From Corydoras sp. C115 (Eukaryota; Chordata; Actinopteri; Siluriformes; Callichthyidae), in NCBI GenBank assembly GCA_019802505.1, contig JAFMOC010000093.1, positions 963,001-1,027,000 of the forward strand: a stretch of DNA of 64,000 nucleotides. Reading direction: 5' to 3'. Shown in pieces: positions 1 to 13,343 of the stretch. The notes beneath the pieces were generated by a model, which was not told where the DNA came from, did not search any database, and worked only from the letters and a program-made list of their open reading frames with translations. Position 1 is the stretch's first letter. The number at the start of each line of letters is the position of its first letter. The position numbers were made by a program, and so were the translations under genes.

Positions 1-1608
1 GTAATGAATTTAGTGTTGTCTGCTTATTCATTTTCTTAATTCTCCTTCACTCATCAGTGATCCTGATATACTGACAGATTTTCCTCTTTCTGTTCTCTAA
101 AGAGGGGTTTCAGTGTTCTTGACTTTGCTCAAGTCTTAATGTTACAAATTGAGGAAGTCAAAACTATTAGTTTTCCAAACAAAGATGACACCAACCGCAT
201 GACTAGAGCCACAATGTCCAAATAAAGAAAGGGTAATGGGTCAAAAGTTTGCCTTTAACACTAACAATCATGCTTTTATTTGAATCATAGATTTATTTGA
301 TGCTTATTATAATGAAAAATTCTGCAGACCAGATTCATGGTCTACATTTAGCTCCTCTGCTGTGAAATTCCACAAATGTTTAATTATGTATGACCTTTTT
401 TAAAGTAATTAAAATATTGTTTGAATATTTCATCCATATATTACCTATGCAACTAAAAAAACCTTTATAACAAGTTAAATATTTGAAAGGATTTTTTTTT
501 ATCAAACTACTGATAAGTAAAACGATAAGATTTTTACAAAAAATTACATAGCTATCATCTTATTAATCTATACATTGGGGTCTGTTTATTAAATAATAAT
601 AGAAAATCAAGAGTTGCATTTAAGTGGATACGCTGATTATTAATGTTTGATAAAACACGCAGCTAATATTTAATTACACAAGGTAAGAGAATTGTACCCC
701 GCCCTTTATGTCAACAGGATAAAGGTGGACTAAGAGGTTTACCTTGTTATGTTAATAGCTAACTGTATGGTAGTAAACCATACCCATAATGCAAAGTTCT
801 TCTGTGTTCCACAATAGTTATGCATACAAACATTAATTTCATTATTAATTTATATACATGATGTTTTTAAAGTAGTGTTTTAACATGTAGTGGGATAAAC
901 ATGTCACAGGTTAATTAATTAATAAGCTCAACACATTCTCCATAGGTTTACCTTACAAACTTTGTATAGAAAAATCTATTATTCTTTTGGTGAAGGATGC
1001 ATTTAATTTCCATAATATTCTAAGCATTTAATACATGTTCTCAGTAGAGATGTCATTTTATTTTCATTTAGAAAATCAATCAATTTAATCAGAATTGTTC
1101 AAAATCCTAAAGGCTCCGGTTCTGTATTCATTTCAGTATTTCTTTGTATTTTGAAATGTTTTACAACAATTGTTATGACTGTACTTTTGATATTGTATAT
1201 ATGCTGCATCTTCTCAATTTTGTGCTTAAAGCATGCAATGCATTGTCCATTCATAAACTTCAAATTATTTCACTTAACCTGCATGTTTTCAATAATGAAT
1301 TACTGTAAAGATTGTCAATGATTACAGAGATTATGACTTCAGTGTCATGTTTTGGTCTGGAGGAGAAAGAAAATGAGCAATTTACCAGAAAAAGTTACAC
1401 AGTATGTATCTCACACCTTTTTTTAAAAAAATCTGTTGCCCATAAACAACATGAGTTAATGTTTAATTATTTCTGCATGGGATGTGATATATACCGCCAG
1501 TTTATCTTCAATTGCAGTTCCTGGTTTATGTAATAAGGTGTCTCATTAATTCAAATGTCATTTTGCAAACCATTCTTCTTCTGCACCCAAAGTGTGTATT
1601 ACAGTTAA
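1..1608. other. 5' flank of the SLC13-like gene, no gene seen
   Basis: AT-rich sequence with only short, uninformative open frames and no repeat I recognise. The upstream part presumably holds the promoter and any non-coding first exon of the transporter that starts at 1609, but I see no TATA or GC box that would fix a start site. Confidence 0.5.
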
Positions 1609-4600
1609 ATGATGGCAAACTGCATGATGTGGCTGCGGATTTATAGAAATTATGTAATTTCTATTCTGACACCTTTGCTGATCCTGCCTTTACCACTTAT
1701 TGGCAACACATCGGTAAGACTATACTCTTAAAATAATTAAGTAACAATGTGTTTATCTGTTATAGTACCTTTAGTCTTGGTGCAGCAACTTTTTTTTTTA
1801 TTTGTTAACATTATCTTATGTTGTCTTTGCTACTTAGTTTTGTAAGGTAGTTTAAACCGTTATATTAACTACAAGCCAAGTTTCTTTGGTATAAAGAGAA
1901 GCATTTCTCTCGGTTAAGGTCCAAGATTAAATAATTTTGTATTCTGTATAAACATGTTTAAAGATGACACTGAATTCTAGTTAGTTATTCCACCAAGCTC
2001 TACAAAGCCATTGCTCTAAACACAGAATCACAAAAATAATGCACAATGCAAAAATGTAATTTACAGAAAAAAACAACGATGATGTTTTAATGATAGACCT
2101 TTTTTAATTGTTATTTATTTACTGCTTTTTTCTGAATGGGGTTTTCGTAACACTATGCATGAATTATGGTGCATAGGTTTTATGTGTATAATTATGTGTA
2201 TGCACAAGTCTATGACTGTTTAAAAGTAAGGTTTAAAATTATGCAACAAGAATGTGTTTATCAATACAGATTAAAAAAAAATGTGTTTAAATATAAGTAT
2301 CTAAAGTTTGTTTTAAACATTTATAATGACTTGGCAAAAATATCATCGATGATTATACAATTTCTTTATCAGTCCAAGTGCTTAGATAATAACCCAGAAG
2401 AAACCTTGACTTTCACTACACTTATCACTAAGGACTTATTATGATTATAAGTCACTTTAATCATTGTTTTTAATAAGCTCATTCATGCAGAGATTTCATT
2501 AACACTGCTCTTTTAATTGTTGTAGGAAAAGAGATATGGTATCTTAATTTACAGTTATACAGTCACGTGGTATCTTTCTTACTGTATTTAATGTGGGATT
2601 GATATGGAACACAAGTGGAACCTCTTTAACATTGCGTTATTGTTATAATATATATATTTAGACAACTTAGATTATAGATGTCTGAAGAAAGCCACATTAG
2701 AAATTCATCAAATACAGATTAAGAGTAGTTAAAGGCCATGCATAAAAATTGCAATTTTTTAATTAATTAATTCATTCATTCATTCATTCATTATCTTCCG
2801 CTTTATCCTCTATTAGGGTCGCGGGGGGGTTCCCCATGCCCATCCAGGGGAGAACGTTTCGGGCACTGGACAGATACACCCAGGACAGGGGGCCAATCCA
2901 TCGCTGAATTTGTTAAATTGTTTGTAGTATCAGGTGTATTGGAAACTTGTCTAGTAATTGTCTAACAAAACAATTTCTATAAAGTAGGTTTTGCAACAAT
3001 GTATTATGAATCTAAAAAAAATTAATGATGGCCATTAATGGTACAAGATGCTTTAGTCAATTGCACTTCTATTTCAGGAGGCTAAATGTGGCTTTGTGCT
3101 GATCCTCATGGCTGTGTACTGGTGTACAGAGTGTGTCCCGTTGGCAGTAACAGCTCTAATTCCTGTCATCATCTTCCCTATGATGGGCATCATGACATCC
3201 GAACAGGTAAGAGTATCAGCAAATCCAGTACAAATTTAAAACAATTAAATGTTTCACTTCATGTTTACTTAGCTTGTGTATATTATTTATATTATTTTAC
3301 TCATATTTAATATTTGTTGAACTGAACTTCTGTATTTAATTCCTGATTATCTTTCTAAATCTGTCGCTGATCATCTTGTTGACTTTTGTTTGAATGATCT
3401 TGAGAAATGTTGATTCAGAATGTCTGTATGTAATATATCTATATTTCTTTAATGCCTTAAATCTTCAATACAGCTTTGTGAAATTTTTATTTTTAAAAGC
3501 ACTTTAAAAGCACTGATATTGATTTTAATGAGATATTAATTTAATTTGAAGGTTTGTCTCCAGTACTTTTCTGATACTACGATATTGGGAGTTGGAGGGT
3601 TAATGGTGGCCATTGCTTTGGAGAAATGGAAGCTCCACCAACGTCTGGCATTGGGCATGCTTTTGCTGGTGGGAATGAAGCCAGCATTGTATGAACCCTT
3701 TTCAGCATCATTTTCTCTCTGCGTTTGATAAGAAAAGTCTAACAGCTTTTATCTCTTGTTGAACTGCATAAGGTTGTTGATGGGGTTCATGGGTATCACA
3801 GCCTTCGTCTCCATGTGGATTACCAACCTGGCCTCCACCGCTATCATGCTGCCCATTGTGAGTTCTGTGTTGGATCATCTCAGGATGACTGAGGCAGAGG
3901 CTGAGGAATGGGAACTGCAGCAAATCAGAACCAGAGGGACTTCAGACCTTATTCAGACCAAGGAATGCATTATACGTATGCACATAATTATATAGAATAG
4001 CTAGCACTTTTAAAATGATGTGATGATTGAAGTGTCCACTCAACACTGACCTGGTCTCTTAGCATTATAGAAGATTTGCACTCAGACAAATAGTCAAACC
4101 AAATAGTAACCAATCTATAACTTATATTTTTAAAGGATTCTCTAAAATATTGTGACCAGTGATTCCATGATTGATTCTTGAAACCTGCAATACTGAATCC
4201 AATCAGTGGTTTAGGCAATGAATACACATGAATAAATATTATCTATATCAAAGCTATATTAAAGCCACTTGGTAATGATGTCTATATTATTTTGACATGT
4301 CTATATTGAGAAGGCATATAACTGGCCTTTTAATTTGAGTTATTAAGGCATTAAACATAATTAATGCACAGCTGCACAAAAGAAAACAATATTAAAAGTT
4401 GTGACTGCTTTTCTTGCAGAGGATGAACCAACTTCAGAGGAAGCCCTGCAAGCCGAACAGAGACGGACAAAACTTGACGAGAAATACCAATATCTTAATA
4501 AAGGGATGAGCATAAGTGTGTGTTATGCCGCTAGCATAGGAGGCACAGCGACCCTCACCGGCTCTTTTCCCAACCTTATCCTCAAAGGCCAGCTTGACAG

Positions 4601-7600
4601 GTAAACAATGAGTGACCACATGCTCAGCAGTACCAGTGACAATTCAAGCAGGTACAAAATATTATGCTGGATTTTTTTGTAGGTTGTTTCCAAATAATGG
4701 TGAAGTGATCAACTACGCTTCATGGCTGGTGTTCGCCCTTCCAAACGTGCTGATAATGCTGTTTTTCTCATTTTTATGGCTGCACATAATGTACCTGGGT
4801 TTCAAGTAAGTCAAAGTTAGCCCATCGGTTCCCATACCATTCTACCAAACCATCCATGACTTAGCACAATTTTAAGAGTGGTTGCTTTTCTTTCATGCAA
4901 TGTAACTATGGATTTTTAGTTCAGTGGTTGAGTGGTAATCAGTTGTCCACACTTAATTTCTCCATACTTGTGCTTGCTTGTCTCACTGAATTTAGGCTAG
5001 TTAACCACAGCTTGTCATAATGTAGATCAACAGGACTCTATTACATACCCTAATATTCCTAACACATTAAATGTTGATTAAATTTGTTCAAGTTATGGTT
5101 CTGTATGACTTTACTCTAACCATTTTTTTTTTCTTTCTCACCAGTGTGAAAAAGTCTTTTGGCTGTGGAATGAGCAGAAACAATGAACTTGGAGCATATC
5201 AGGAAATTAGAAGCGAATACAAAAAGCTTGGAAACATGAGTTTTCCAGAGTGGTGTGCGTTTGTTCTCCTTATTCTTCTTGCGGTTCTTTGGTTCACACG
5301 GGAGCCAGGATTCTTTCAAGGCTGGGCATCGTTACTTTTCAACCAGAAAGGAAAGTAGGTGCTCTCTGTTTGTGTCCATGATAGCTAGCTGAAATGTATA
5401 TGTACAGTATAGACCCTTAGTGGCCTGGTTTTTATATTTGTATTTCCATCCATTATCTTCCGCTTTATTCTCTATTAGGGTCGCGGTGGGGTTCCCCATG
5501 CCCATCCAGGGGAGAACGTCTCGGGCATTGGGCAGATACACCCAGGACAGGGCGCCAATTTATCGCTGGGCACACACTCACTCACACAAACACAATCTAT
5601 ATGGGGCAATTGACTTGATCCATGTTTTTGGACTGTGGGAGGAAACCGGAGAACCCGGAGGAAACCCACGCGGACACAGAGAGAACATGGAAACTCCACC
5701 CAGATGGGGATTCGAACCAGGAATCCCTAGCGCTGAGAGGAGAATATGCTAAACACTAAGCCCCCCATCTTTGTATTTCAAATAGATTATTTAACTTTAA
5801 TATGGTTTAAAGTTTAAAAATGGTTTTCTGTTTAAATTTCAGGTTTGTAACAGATGGGACAGTCTCCTCATTTATCTCACTGTTATTTTTTATCCTCCCC
5901 TGCAAAATTTCTCAATTCTCATGGCATTCTGGTTCATTGGACATAAGTGGTACGGTTAGTTTGTTTGTCATCTTTTTATCACATTTAATTATCACAGACT
6001 ATAATCTGAGAACTGAATGCTGAAATCAACCTTGCTGAAATAATCTGTCAGTTTTTTTACTCTTGGCTTTTCTTAGTGCGTTTACAAGTTATTGTTTAAA
6101 AAGGGGTTAAAGGGCTAATGCAATTGTTCTCTGATTGCCAAAATAAAGACATGTTCCAGATGCTAATAAATAAACATATGCAATTATTCATTCATTCATT
6201 ATCTCCCGCTTTATCCTCTATTACGGTCGCGGTGGGGTTCCCCATCCCCATCCAAGGGAGAACGTCTCAGGCGCTGGGCAGATAGACCCAGGACAGGGCG
6301 CTAATCCATCGCTGGGCACACACTCACTCACAGACACACTCTATATGGGGCAATTTTGAGAATTCAATTGACTTGATCCATGTTTTTGGACTGTGGGCTG
6401 TGGGCACACACATAGGTTCTGTTATTTAAGATTCATTCAGTTTGTTGAAAAGGAAAAATGTCTTAAATATGCCGGCTAGTTAAAAAACTGGCTTACTATT
6501 TTATTATCAGGCAGTGGGGGCTTGGAAACAAAGTCTCCTCCCACACTACTTGACTGGAACCTGGTGCAATCGCGGCTTCCATGGAACATTCTGTTTTTAT
6601 TAGGAGGGGCTTTTGCACTAGCCAAAGGCTGTGAGGTATGTCCTCCTTTTACACAACATAAACAAGATAGCTTTAAAATATACACACTCTAAAGGTGAAG
6701 GATAAGCACTGTTACAATATCAGGTGTAACCTCCTCTAATTTTGGTCCCAAGTGCCTGTAATCAACCGATTGGGCATACTGTAGCTTTCTGATGTATATT
6801 TTGCACGACTTGGATCTACCTGTATTATATCTACAGATCAGATGACAATGGCCCCTCTGCCACTATGCTGTGGGTTCCATGAGACCTGAAAAGGAGAACA
6901 TTTTCACTGTCTGTAGAAATCCTTTTATAGTTGAGAGACACATGTATTATAACATTACAAGCCTGTCACTGGTTTACACTGATGTGAATTTATCGTTGAA
7001 CTGATATTCAATATTAAACCAATTTAAATCAGCTTTGTCAGTAAAACATCCATCCATCCATTATCTTCCGCTTTATCCTATATTAGGGTCCCCATGCCCA
7101 TCCAGGGGAGAACGTTTCGGGCGCTGGGCAGATACACCCAGGACAGGGCGCCAATCTATCGCTGGGCACACACAAATTCACATAGACACACTCTATATTT
7201 GGAGAATTCAATTGACTTGATCCATGTTTTTGGACTGTGGGAGGAAACCGGAGAACCCGGATGAATCCCACGCGGACACGGGGAGAACATGGAAACTCCA
7301 CCCAGATGGGAATTTGAACCTGGAATCCCTAGTGCTGAGAGGCGAATGTGCTGAACACTAAGCCGCCCGATGTTAATTTTGGTGTCTAATTTATTTATAG
7401 GTATCCAACCTTTCCTTCTGGATGGGACAAAAGCTGATGCCTCTTGGAAGCATTCCACCAGCTGCTCTTGTTTTCGTCCTTTGTTTAACTTTGACTCTAC
7501 TTTCTGAAATCTGCAACAATGCCGTAATCGGCACCATTTTACTGCCTGTTTTAGCCTCAATGGTAGGAATAAAAACACATTACTATGCAAAAACAAATGA

Positions 7601-8024
7601 CTTTCTATGCCTTTCTGGATTCTTGGCGGTGTTTATATCATATCTTCTTCCTTATTACATCAACAGTCTGTTACTCTTCAACAACACCCCCTGTTCATCA
7701 TGCTGCCCCCGACCATATGTTCTTCATTTGCCTTCATGCTCCCTGTGGCCACGCCATGCAATGCAATCACATTCAACCATGCCAACCTAAAGATCATGGA
7801 CATGGTGAGGACGCTTCTTACATTTGATTATTTCAGTTCTTTCTTGTAACACATGACTTTTGAAATCGCAGGTGAAGCCTGGAATCGTGCTAAACTTGCT
7901 GGGGATACTTTGTGTCAACTTTGCGCTGCACACTTGGGGTACAGCATTGTTCCAACTGAACGAGTTTCCCACGTGGGCCAATGTAACCACCATTCAAGCA
8001 GCTTGGCAGAAGGTTTCACCTTAA
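1609..8024 (+). CDS. slc13a2-like: SLC13-family sodium/dicarboxylate (NaDC1-like) cotransporter, 12 exons
   Basis: Members of this family move Krebs-cycle carboxylates or sulfate with sodium across the plasma membrane. Exons: 1609-1713, 3078-3206, 3552-3688, 3773-3975, 4420-4600, 4683-4805, 5145-5354, 5843-5949, 6511-6635, 7401-7562, 7667-7804, 7872-8024. All junctions are GT-AG, phases agree, and they join into 590 codons plus stop; human NaDC1 is about 592 aa. Hallmarks: the N-terminal hydrophobic segment with LLILPLPLI, YWCTECVPLAVTAL in exon 2, EKWKLHQRLAL in exon 3, SIGGTATLTG followed by PNLIL in exon 5, WFTREPGFFQGW in exon 7, and a C-terminal NVT glycosylation sequon. The LFPNNGEVINYASW and LGFN stretch favours SLC13A2 over A1, A3 or A4. 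Two ATGs are adjacent (1609 and 1612); the first is used here. Odd: the two SNT ion/substrate motifs read TNL (141-143) and NNA (479-481), and PPNAI reads PCNAI. The reading frame is intact, so this is a divergent paralogue rather than a pseudogene. The family is sure, the subtype less so. Confidence 0.9.
2771..2906 (-). mobile_element. Dispersed retroposon copy, 5' truncated
   Basis: Only the 3' 136 bp remain, read from the (ATGA)n tail to the CAGCGATGGATTGG block. In SLC13-like intron 1. Confidence 0.85.
5447..5768 (-). mobile_element. Dispersed retroposon copy
   Basis: Near full length, in SLC13-like intron 7. Target duplication TTTGTATTTC at 5437-5446 and 5770-5779. Confidence 0.9.
6187..6402 (-). 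mobile_element. Dispersed retroposon copy, 5' truncated
   Basis: Ends at the CCACAGTCCAAAAACATGG block; the head is missing. In SLC13-like intron 8. Confidence 0.85.
7047..7371 (-). mobile_element. Dispersed retroposon copy
   Basis: Near full length with a short deletion near the 3' end, in SLC13-like intron 9. Its right end is only 30 bases from exon 10. Confidence 0.88.
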
Positions 8025-8300
8025 ATGTAGCCACTTGCCTTTCACCACCTGAAGAGTTGGACAATGATGGCATAATAGGAACAGGACTGGAAATCTTTTT
8101 TGTGATATATTCAGATTTTAGGAGCACACAAACCTTTTTTTATAAGTTTTGTATATTTGCTTTGATATCTGTACCATATGTTCCTGTTGATTACAAGCTT
8201 GTGTTTTAAATTAAAAAATATACTGTATATATTTTTTATACTGAGTGTAACAGCTTCTAATCATCCAACTAGCACTAATTCTGGAGATGTAAATTATTGC

Positions 8301-8306
8301 AATAAA
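8301..8306 (+). terminator. Candidate polyadenylation signal of the SLC13-like gene
   Basis: A canonical AATAAA lies 277 bases after the stop codon and before the first downstream retroposon copy. Confidence 0.5.
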
Positions 8307-8448
8307 CAACCTTTTAACGCATCTCACAGGCTTTAATGGCTCAGTAGGTTAGGTGTTGAACAGAAAAGGGATTCACTGAGCACTGCACAGTTTCTCATCC
8401 TGAGTGTTGTAGCTTAAGGGTAAATTTACCATTACTAACAAAAGACCT

Positions 8449-8797
8449 GGCGGCACGGTGGCTTAGTGGTTGGCATGTTCTCCTCTCAGCACTAGGGATT
8501 CCCGGTTCAAATCCCCATCTGGGTGGAGTTTCCATGTTCTCCCCGTGTCCGCGTGGGTTTCCTTCGGGTTCTCTGGTTTCCTCCCACAGTCCAAAAACAT
8601 GGAAAAAGGTCAATTGAGTTCTCCAAATTGCCCCATATAGAGTGTGATTGTGTGTGTGTGTCTTCATTTGTGCCCAGCGATAGATTGGCACGCTGTCCTG
8701 GGTGTATCTGCCCAGCGCCCAAAACGCTCTCCCCTGGATGGGCATGGGGAACCCCACCAAGACCCTAATAGAGGATAAAGCGGAAGACAATGGATGG
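8449..8797 (+). mobile_element. Dispersed retroposon copy
   Basis: Full length, 425 bases after the SLC13-like stop. Target duplication AACAAAAGACCT at 8437-8448 and 8798-8809. Confidence 0.92.
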
Positions 8798-8885
8798 AAC
8801 AAAAGACCTTCTGAAAATGTGCATCACCCACCATCATGATCACCGCATCATACCAACTTTTATTAAGGAAAGTCAATTGCAAATG

Positions 8886-9231
8886 GGCGGCACGGTGGCT
8901 TAGTGGTTTAGCACGTTCGCCTCTCAGCGCTAGGGATTCCCGGTTCGAATCCCCATCTGGGTGGAGTTTCAATATTCTCCAAGTGTCTGTGTGGGTTTCC
9001 TCCGGGTTCTCCGGTTTCCTCCCACAGTCCAAAAACATGGATCAAGTCAATTGAATTCTCAAAATTGCCCCACATATAGAGTGTGTCTGTGTGAGTGAGT
9101 GTGTGCCCAGCGATGGATTGGTGCCCTGTCCTGGGTCTTTCTGCCCAGCGCCCGAGACGTTCTCCCCTGGATGGTCATGGGGAACCCCACCGCGACCCTA
9201 ATAGAGGATAAAAGCGGGAGATAATGAATGA
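8886..9231 (+). mobile_element. Dispersed retroposon copy
   Basis: Full length; target duplication AATTGCAAATG at 8875-8885 and 9232-9242. It sits only 88 bases after the preceding copy but at an independent site. Confidence 0.92.
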
Positions 9232-9571
9232 AATTGCAAATGCTGATTGATAAGATTTGAAGTCACAAACACCATACACACTTAAAACATTAATGCAGAA
9301 GATACAGTATGTGGGAAGAATGATGAAAAAAGATTTTAGAACAAAGAAAAGCTTTTTTCCATTTTTATTAATGAACACATTCACAAAAGGATGTCTGCAA
9401 TTCACTCCAGAAAACATGGTGTTGCATTACTGTTCCTTTCACTCACACATATGATAGTTAATAGTAATGCACCCGTAAACCACGACAGATGCTGGCCTTT
9501 CCACCAATCCCTTATAACATTTTAAATAATGCCTTTGATTCTTTGGCAGAAAATGTAACGTAAAATAAGTT

Positions 9572-9577
9572 TTTATT
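9572..9577 (-). terminator. Candidate polyadenylation signal of the BLVRB-like gene
   Basis: TTTATT on the plus strand reads AATAAA on the minus strand, about 320 bases after the stop codon at 9899. Another AATAAA occurs further down near 9364-9369. Confidence 0.4.
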
Positions 9578-9898
9578 AATATTGCACCCGTTTTTGTTAA
9601 AAATGTCTTTACGAGATGAATCAGAAAGACCATATGAGAGCACTTGTACATCACATTAAATAATCTGCATCAAGTTGAACTGTGGAATCTATAAAAAAAA
9701 GACATGTCACTTTTATAAGTGTGTCTTATTATCAGTAACCAAATTTGCAACAGGTCATGTCAAAATGTTAATTGTCAGTGTGAAAGTAAGAACTTTAATG
9801 TACTATTATATTGTTCTATTAGCATATATAATGTTTTATAGAAAAGACTCAGAATCCCTTTATAACATTTGGAAAATTCACACAACAATTTGTAACAG

Positions 9899-11839
9899 TT
9901 AAGCTGCTTTGGTGATGATGGCGACTGCCTTCTTTATCCAGGCGTCATTGCTGAGCTGGGAGAGCATGAAGCGGGACACGTCGGCTCTCGATATCGTCTG
10001 TCCCACCGGGTAACCATTCTCATCAGGTACAAAGTAACCTTCATGAGTCAGCATCTCGTTTTCTGTTTAGAGAAATGCATAACATTCAAAATATTACCAA
10101 AGATCACTTACAAATATCTGAGAAAACCTGTTTTTACCACTGATAAACCTGATGATAAACTTTATACATCTCACATTTGTATTCAGGTCATCTGTGTTCA
10201 TTATTTCTTACTAACTATAAGCTTAAGACTATTTTTATTAGGTTGATGAAGTGTAACAAGATGTAAACACAGTGTGTTATTTTTGTTTGGGCAGCTGATA
10301 ATTGCAGTAATTGTAATTACTTGTTTTTCATAAGTGGCGGCACGGTGGCTTAGTGGTCAGCAAGTTCGCCTCTCAGCACTAGGGATTCCCGGTTCGAATC
10401 CCCATCTGGGTTGAGTTTCCATGTTCTCCCCGTGTCTGCGTGGGTTTCCTCCGGGTTCTCCGGTTTCCTCCCACAGTCCAAAAACATGGATCAGGTCAAT
10501 TGAGTTCTCCAAATTGCCCCATATAGAGTGTGTATGCGTGCGTGTCTGTGTCCTGGGTGTATCTGCCCAGCGCCCGAAACGTTCTCCCCTGGATGGGCAT
10601 GCGGAACCCCCCCCCCGCGGCCCTAATAGAGGATAAAGCGGAAGATAATGAATGAATATTTTTCATAAGTGTAGTTGAAAATTGACAAAAGAAACACTAC
10701 ACTGAAAGTAAGCTATACCATTCAATAAAATGTAAGATTATCCATCAAACCTGTAACAGGAATATTTTGAAGACCCGGAGGTCGAACAACAGTCCAGTTG
10801 ATATCCTCACTCTTCGTCAAAAGTGCCTCCATTTCATACATGTTTTTTAAGACGCTTTTAATCATCGGGATCAGAGCGTAGCGAACAAAAAAAGAAGCAT
10901 TGGATGCTGCATTAGCTGCAAAAATTATAAACATATTAATGTTTATTGAGATGATATACAGCATCACAGTTATAATAATAAATAATAAATTATTTGTGTT
11001 GTCATTTATCTTTTGTCTTTTGTGTTGGATAGTTCCAGACTCAGAAAATGATAGTTTGAAACACCTCTTAATGAACTAATCTGTGTCACTTAATCACACT
11101 TTACTGCAAATATTGTTATAAATAATTATATTTATGAATTACTAGTCCACATTAGTCACAAAACAGATTTACAAGAATTTAAGACAGAGAAACAGTAAAT
11201 TACAATACGTCATTATAAAAAACTATTCAGGTTCAACAAACTCTAACCAAAAACAGTCTCAATTGAATATATGAATCAATCAATATATGAACATATGCAT
11301 GGGCTGTTCTCACACATCTTATCAACATGTGTACATTTTTTTCTGCAAGGACGTTGTGAATAAGGTTTGTTTTTGAGCACAAAAACTTACTGTCTGTGTA
11401 CCAAGATGTCATGGTAATCAGTCGATTCACTTTGACTTCTCTCATAGCAGCGAGAGTCGCCATCATAGACTGAGTGTAGCCGGTGACTCCAGTTAAAAGA
11501 GCTGGTGGAAATCCAAGACACGACATGACAGCGTCGTGGCCTGTGAAGTGTAATTTCAAGTTGTCTTCAGAGAAAATATCCCCTTCGATAACCTATAGTG
11601 TTATTAAAACATGTGTTTACACTTGCCTCAGTAATAAATTGTTAAAATGTATGTTAGTTAATGGTGCACTCACTTACTTTCAGATTATCATGGGTGATTG
11701 TCATTTTAGCAGGATTTCTCACAATGGCTGTGACAGCATGTCCCTGCTGCAAAGCTTGACTCACCAGCTGCTGGCCAGTTTGTCCTGTACCACCAAGAAC
11801 TGCAATCTTCATCTTCAGGTGAGCCACCCTCCTTCAATT
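9899..11839 (-). CDS. BLVRB / flavin-reductase-like NAD(P)-binding protein (atypical SDR, NmrA-like)
   Basis: Coding exons on the minus strand are 11812-11678, 11592-11391, 10915-10751 and 10062-9899. Exon 1 also carries 27 bases of leader from a good acceptor (TTATTGCAG) ending at 11840. Phases agree and give 221 aa; human biliverdin reductase B is about 206 aa. The protein opens MKIAVLGGTGQTGQQLV, the Rossmann dinucleotide-binding glycine motif. GHDAVMSCLG, NRLITMTSWYTD and WTVVRPPGLQ follow, at the positions of the BLVRB/NmrA fold strands. BLVRB reduces flavins and biliverdin IX-beta with NADPH in the cytosol. This protein is clearly in that fold family, but the middle and end are too different from BLVRB for me to assign the same substrate. 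No membrane segment is visible. Confidence 0.85.
10337..10658 (+). mobile_element. Dispersed retroposon copy
   Basis: In intron 3 of the BLVRB-like gene, antisense to it. Target duplication TTTTTCATAAGTG at 10324-10336 and 10659-10671. It lacks a short piece around the CCCAGCGATGG block. Confidence 0.92.
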
Positions 11840-11923
11840 CTGCAATAACAAGTGAACACACAATCATGGAGTGCAAAATAACACTCTTTGCTAGTACAAT
11901 ATTACTTAATATGGTTTTCACTA

Positions 11924-12278
11924 GGGCAGCATGGTGGCTTAGTGATTAGCATGTTCTCCTCTCAGCACTAGGGATTACCGGTTCGAATCCCCATCTGAGA
12001 GGAGTTTCCATGTTCTCCCCGTGTCCACATGGGTTTCCTCCGGGTTCTCCGGTTTCCTCCCACAGTCCAAAAACATGGATCAAGTCAATTGAATTCTCCA
12101 AATTGCCCCATGTAGAGTGTGTTTGTGTGCGTGTCTGTGTGTGCCCAGTGATAGATTGGCGCCCTGTCCTGGGTGTATCTGCCCAGCGCCCGAAACGTTC
12201 TCCCCTGAATGGGCATGGGGAACCCCCCCTCCCCCACGGCCCTAATATAGGAGAAAGCGGAAGATAATGAATGAATGA
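11924..12278 (+). mobile_element. Dispersed retroposon copy
   Basis: Full length, in the first intron of the BLVRB-like gene. Target duplication ATGGTTTTCACTA at 11911-11923 and 12279-12291. Confidence 0.92.
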
Positions 12279-12351
12279 ATGGTTTTCACTATATTAACAA
12301 TATTTTTTTGTATTCTATATTTTTCTTTACATTTACACATATATATATATT

Positions 12352-12686
12352 CATTCATTATCTCCCGCTTTATCCTCTATTAGGGTTGTGGTGGGGTTCC
12401 CCATGTCCATCCAGGAGAGAACGTTTCGGGCGCTGGCCAGACACACCCAGGACCAATCCATCGCTGGGCACACACTCATTCACACAGACACACTCTATAT
12501 GGGGCAATTTGGAGAACTCAATTGGCTTGATCCATGTTTTTGGACTGTGGGAGGAAACCGGAGAACCCGGAGGAAACCCACACAGACACGGGGAGAACAT
12601 GGAAACTCCACCCAGATGGGGATTCGAACCGGGAATCCCTAGCGCTGAGAGGAGAACATGCTAACCACTAAGCCACCGTGCCGCCC

Positions 12687-12687
<1 letters not shown>
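12352..12687 (-). mobile_element. Dispersed retroposon copy
   Basis: Near full length, inverted relative to its neighbour at 11924 and inserted within an (AT)n tract, so no clear target duplication can be read. Confidence 0.88.
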
Positions 12688-12771
<84 letters not shown>

Positions 12772-12777
12772 TTTTTT
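12686..12777. repeat. (AT)n tract followed by a T run
   Basis: About 34 AT units, then 23 or more T. The retroposon at 12352 abuts its left end. Confidence 0.9.
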
Positions 12778-13343
12778 ACTTTACATATTTACTCATATAT
12801 TTCTACTTTTATGTTTGTTGTACCTTGTGCAGATACTGGAACAGACACCCCTGAATTTCCCTTTTGGCATCAATAAAGATTTGATCTAAAATAGTTTAAA
12901 TAGTTTAAAATAGTGTAAAGGTACACTGGAACATGGTTAACAAGTACTGTAAGTTTTATTTATGAAACTAATTTAGCCCATTTATAATTACCTAGTTCGT
13001 AGTTTAGAACTGACATAATTAAGCTCCATTGTAAATCTCTCGCTGTAATATTTACAGTGCTCTGCAACTAGGAAACGCGAGGGAACGTCCCATTAGCCAT
13101 GCGCCCTTTTTAGGTTCCCTCTTAAGGGAGCATTATGATATTTGGCAACTGGATCCAGCTTTGTATAACAGAGCGTCGTTTTCAGACTTACACCCTACAA
13201 AAATCTTTTAAATTATTGTACTTTATGACATAATTAATGTAATAAATTATTTGAAAAAGTCCACCCTCGATATCGTTTTAACAGAGAAACCGAGTATCAG
13301 CAAAAACACGTAAAATAATATTATAAACGTCTTCCGTACTCAC

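Noticed and set aside
1312..2444. Short open frames of 73 and 92 codons near the left end
   Set aside because: AT-rich composition, no splice or family signal; the second lies in SLC13-like intron 1.
7156..7596. 146-codon minus-strand frame
   Set aside because: It overlaps SLC13-like exon 10 and a retroposon copy in antisense and has no family features of its own.
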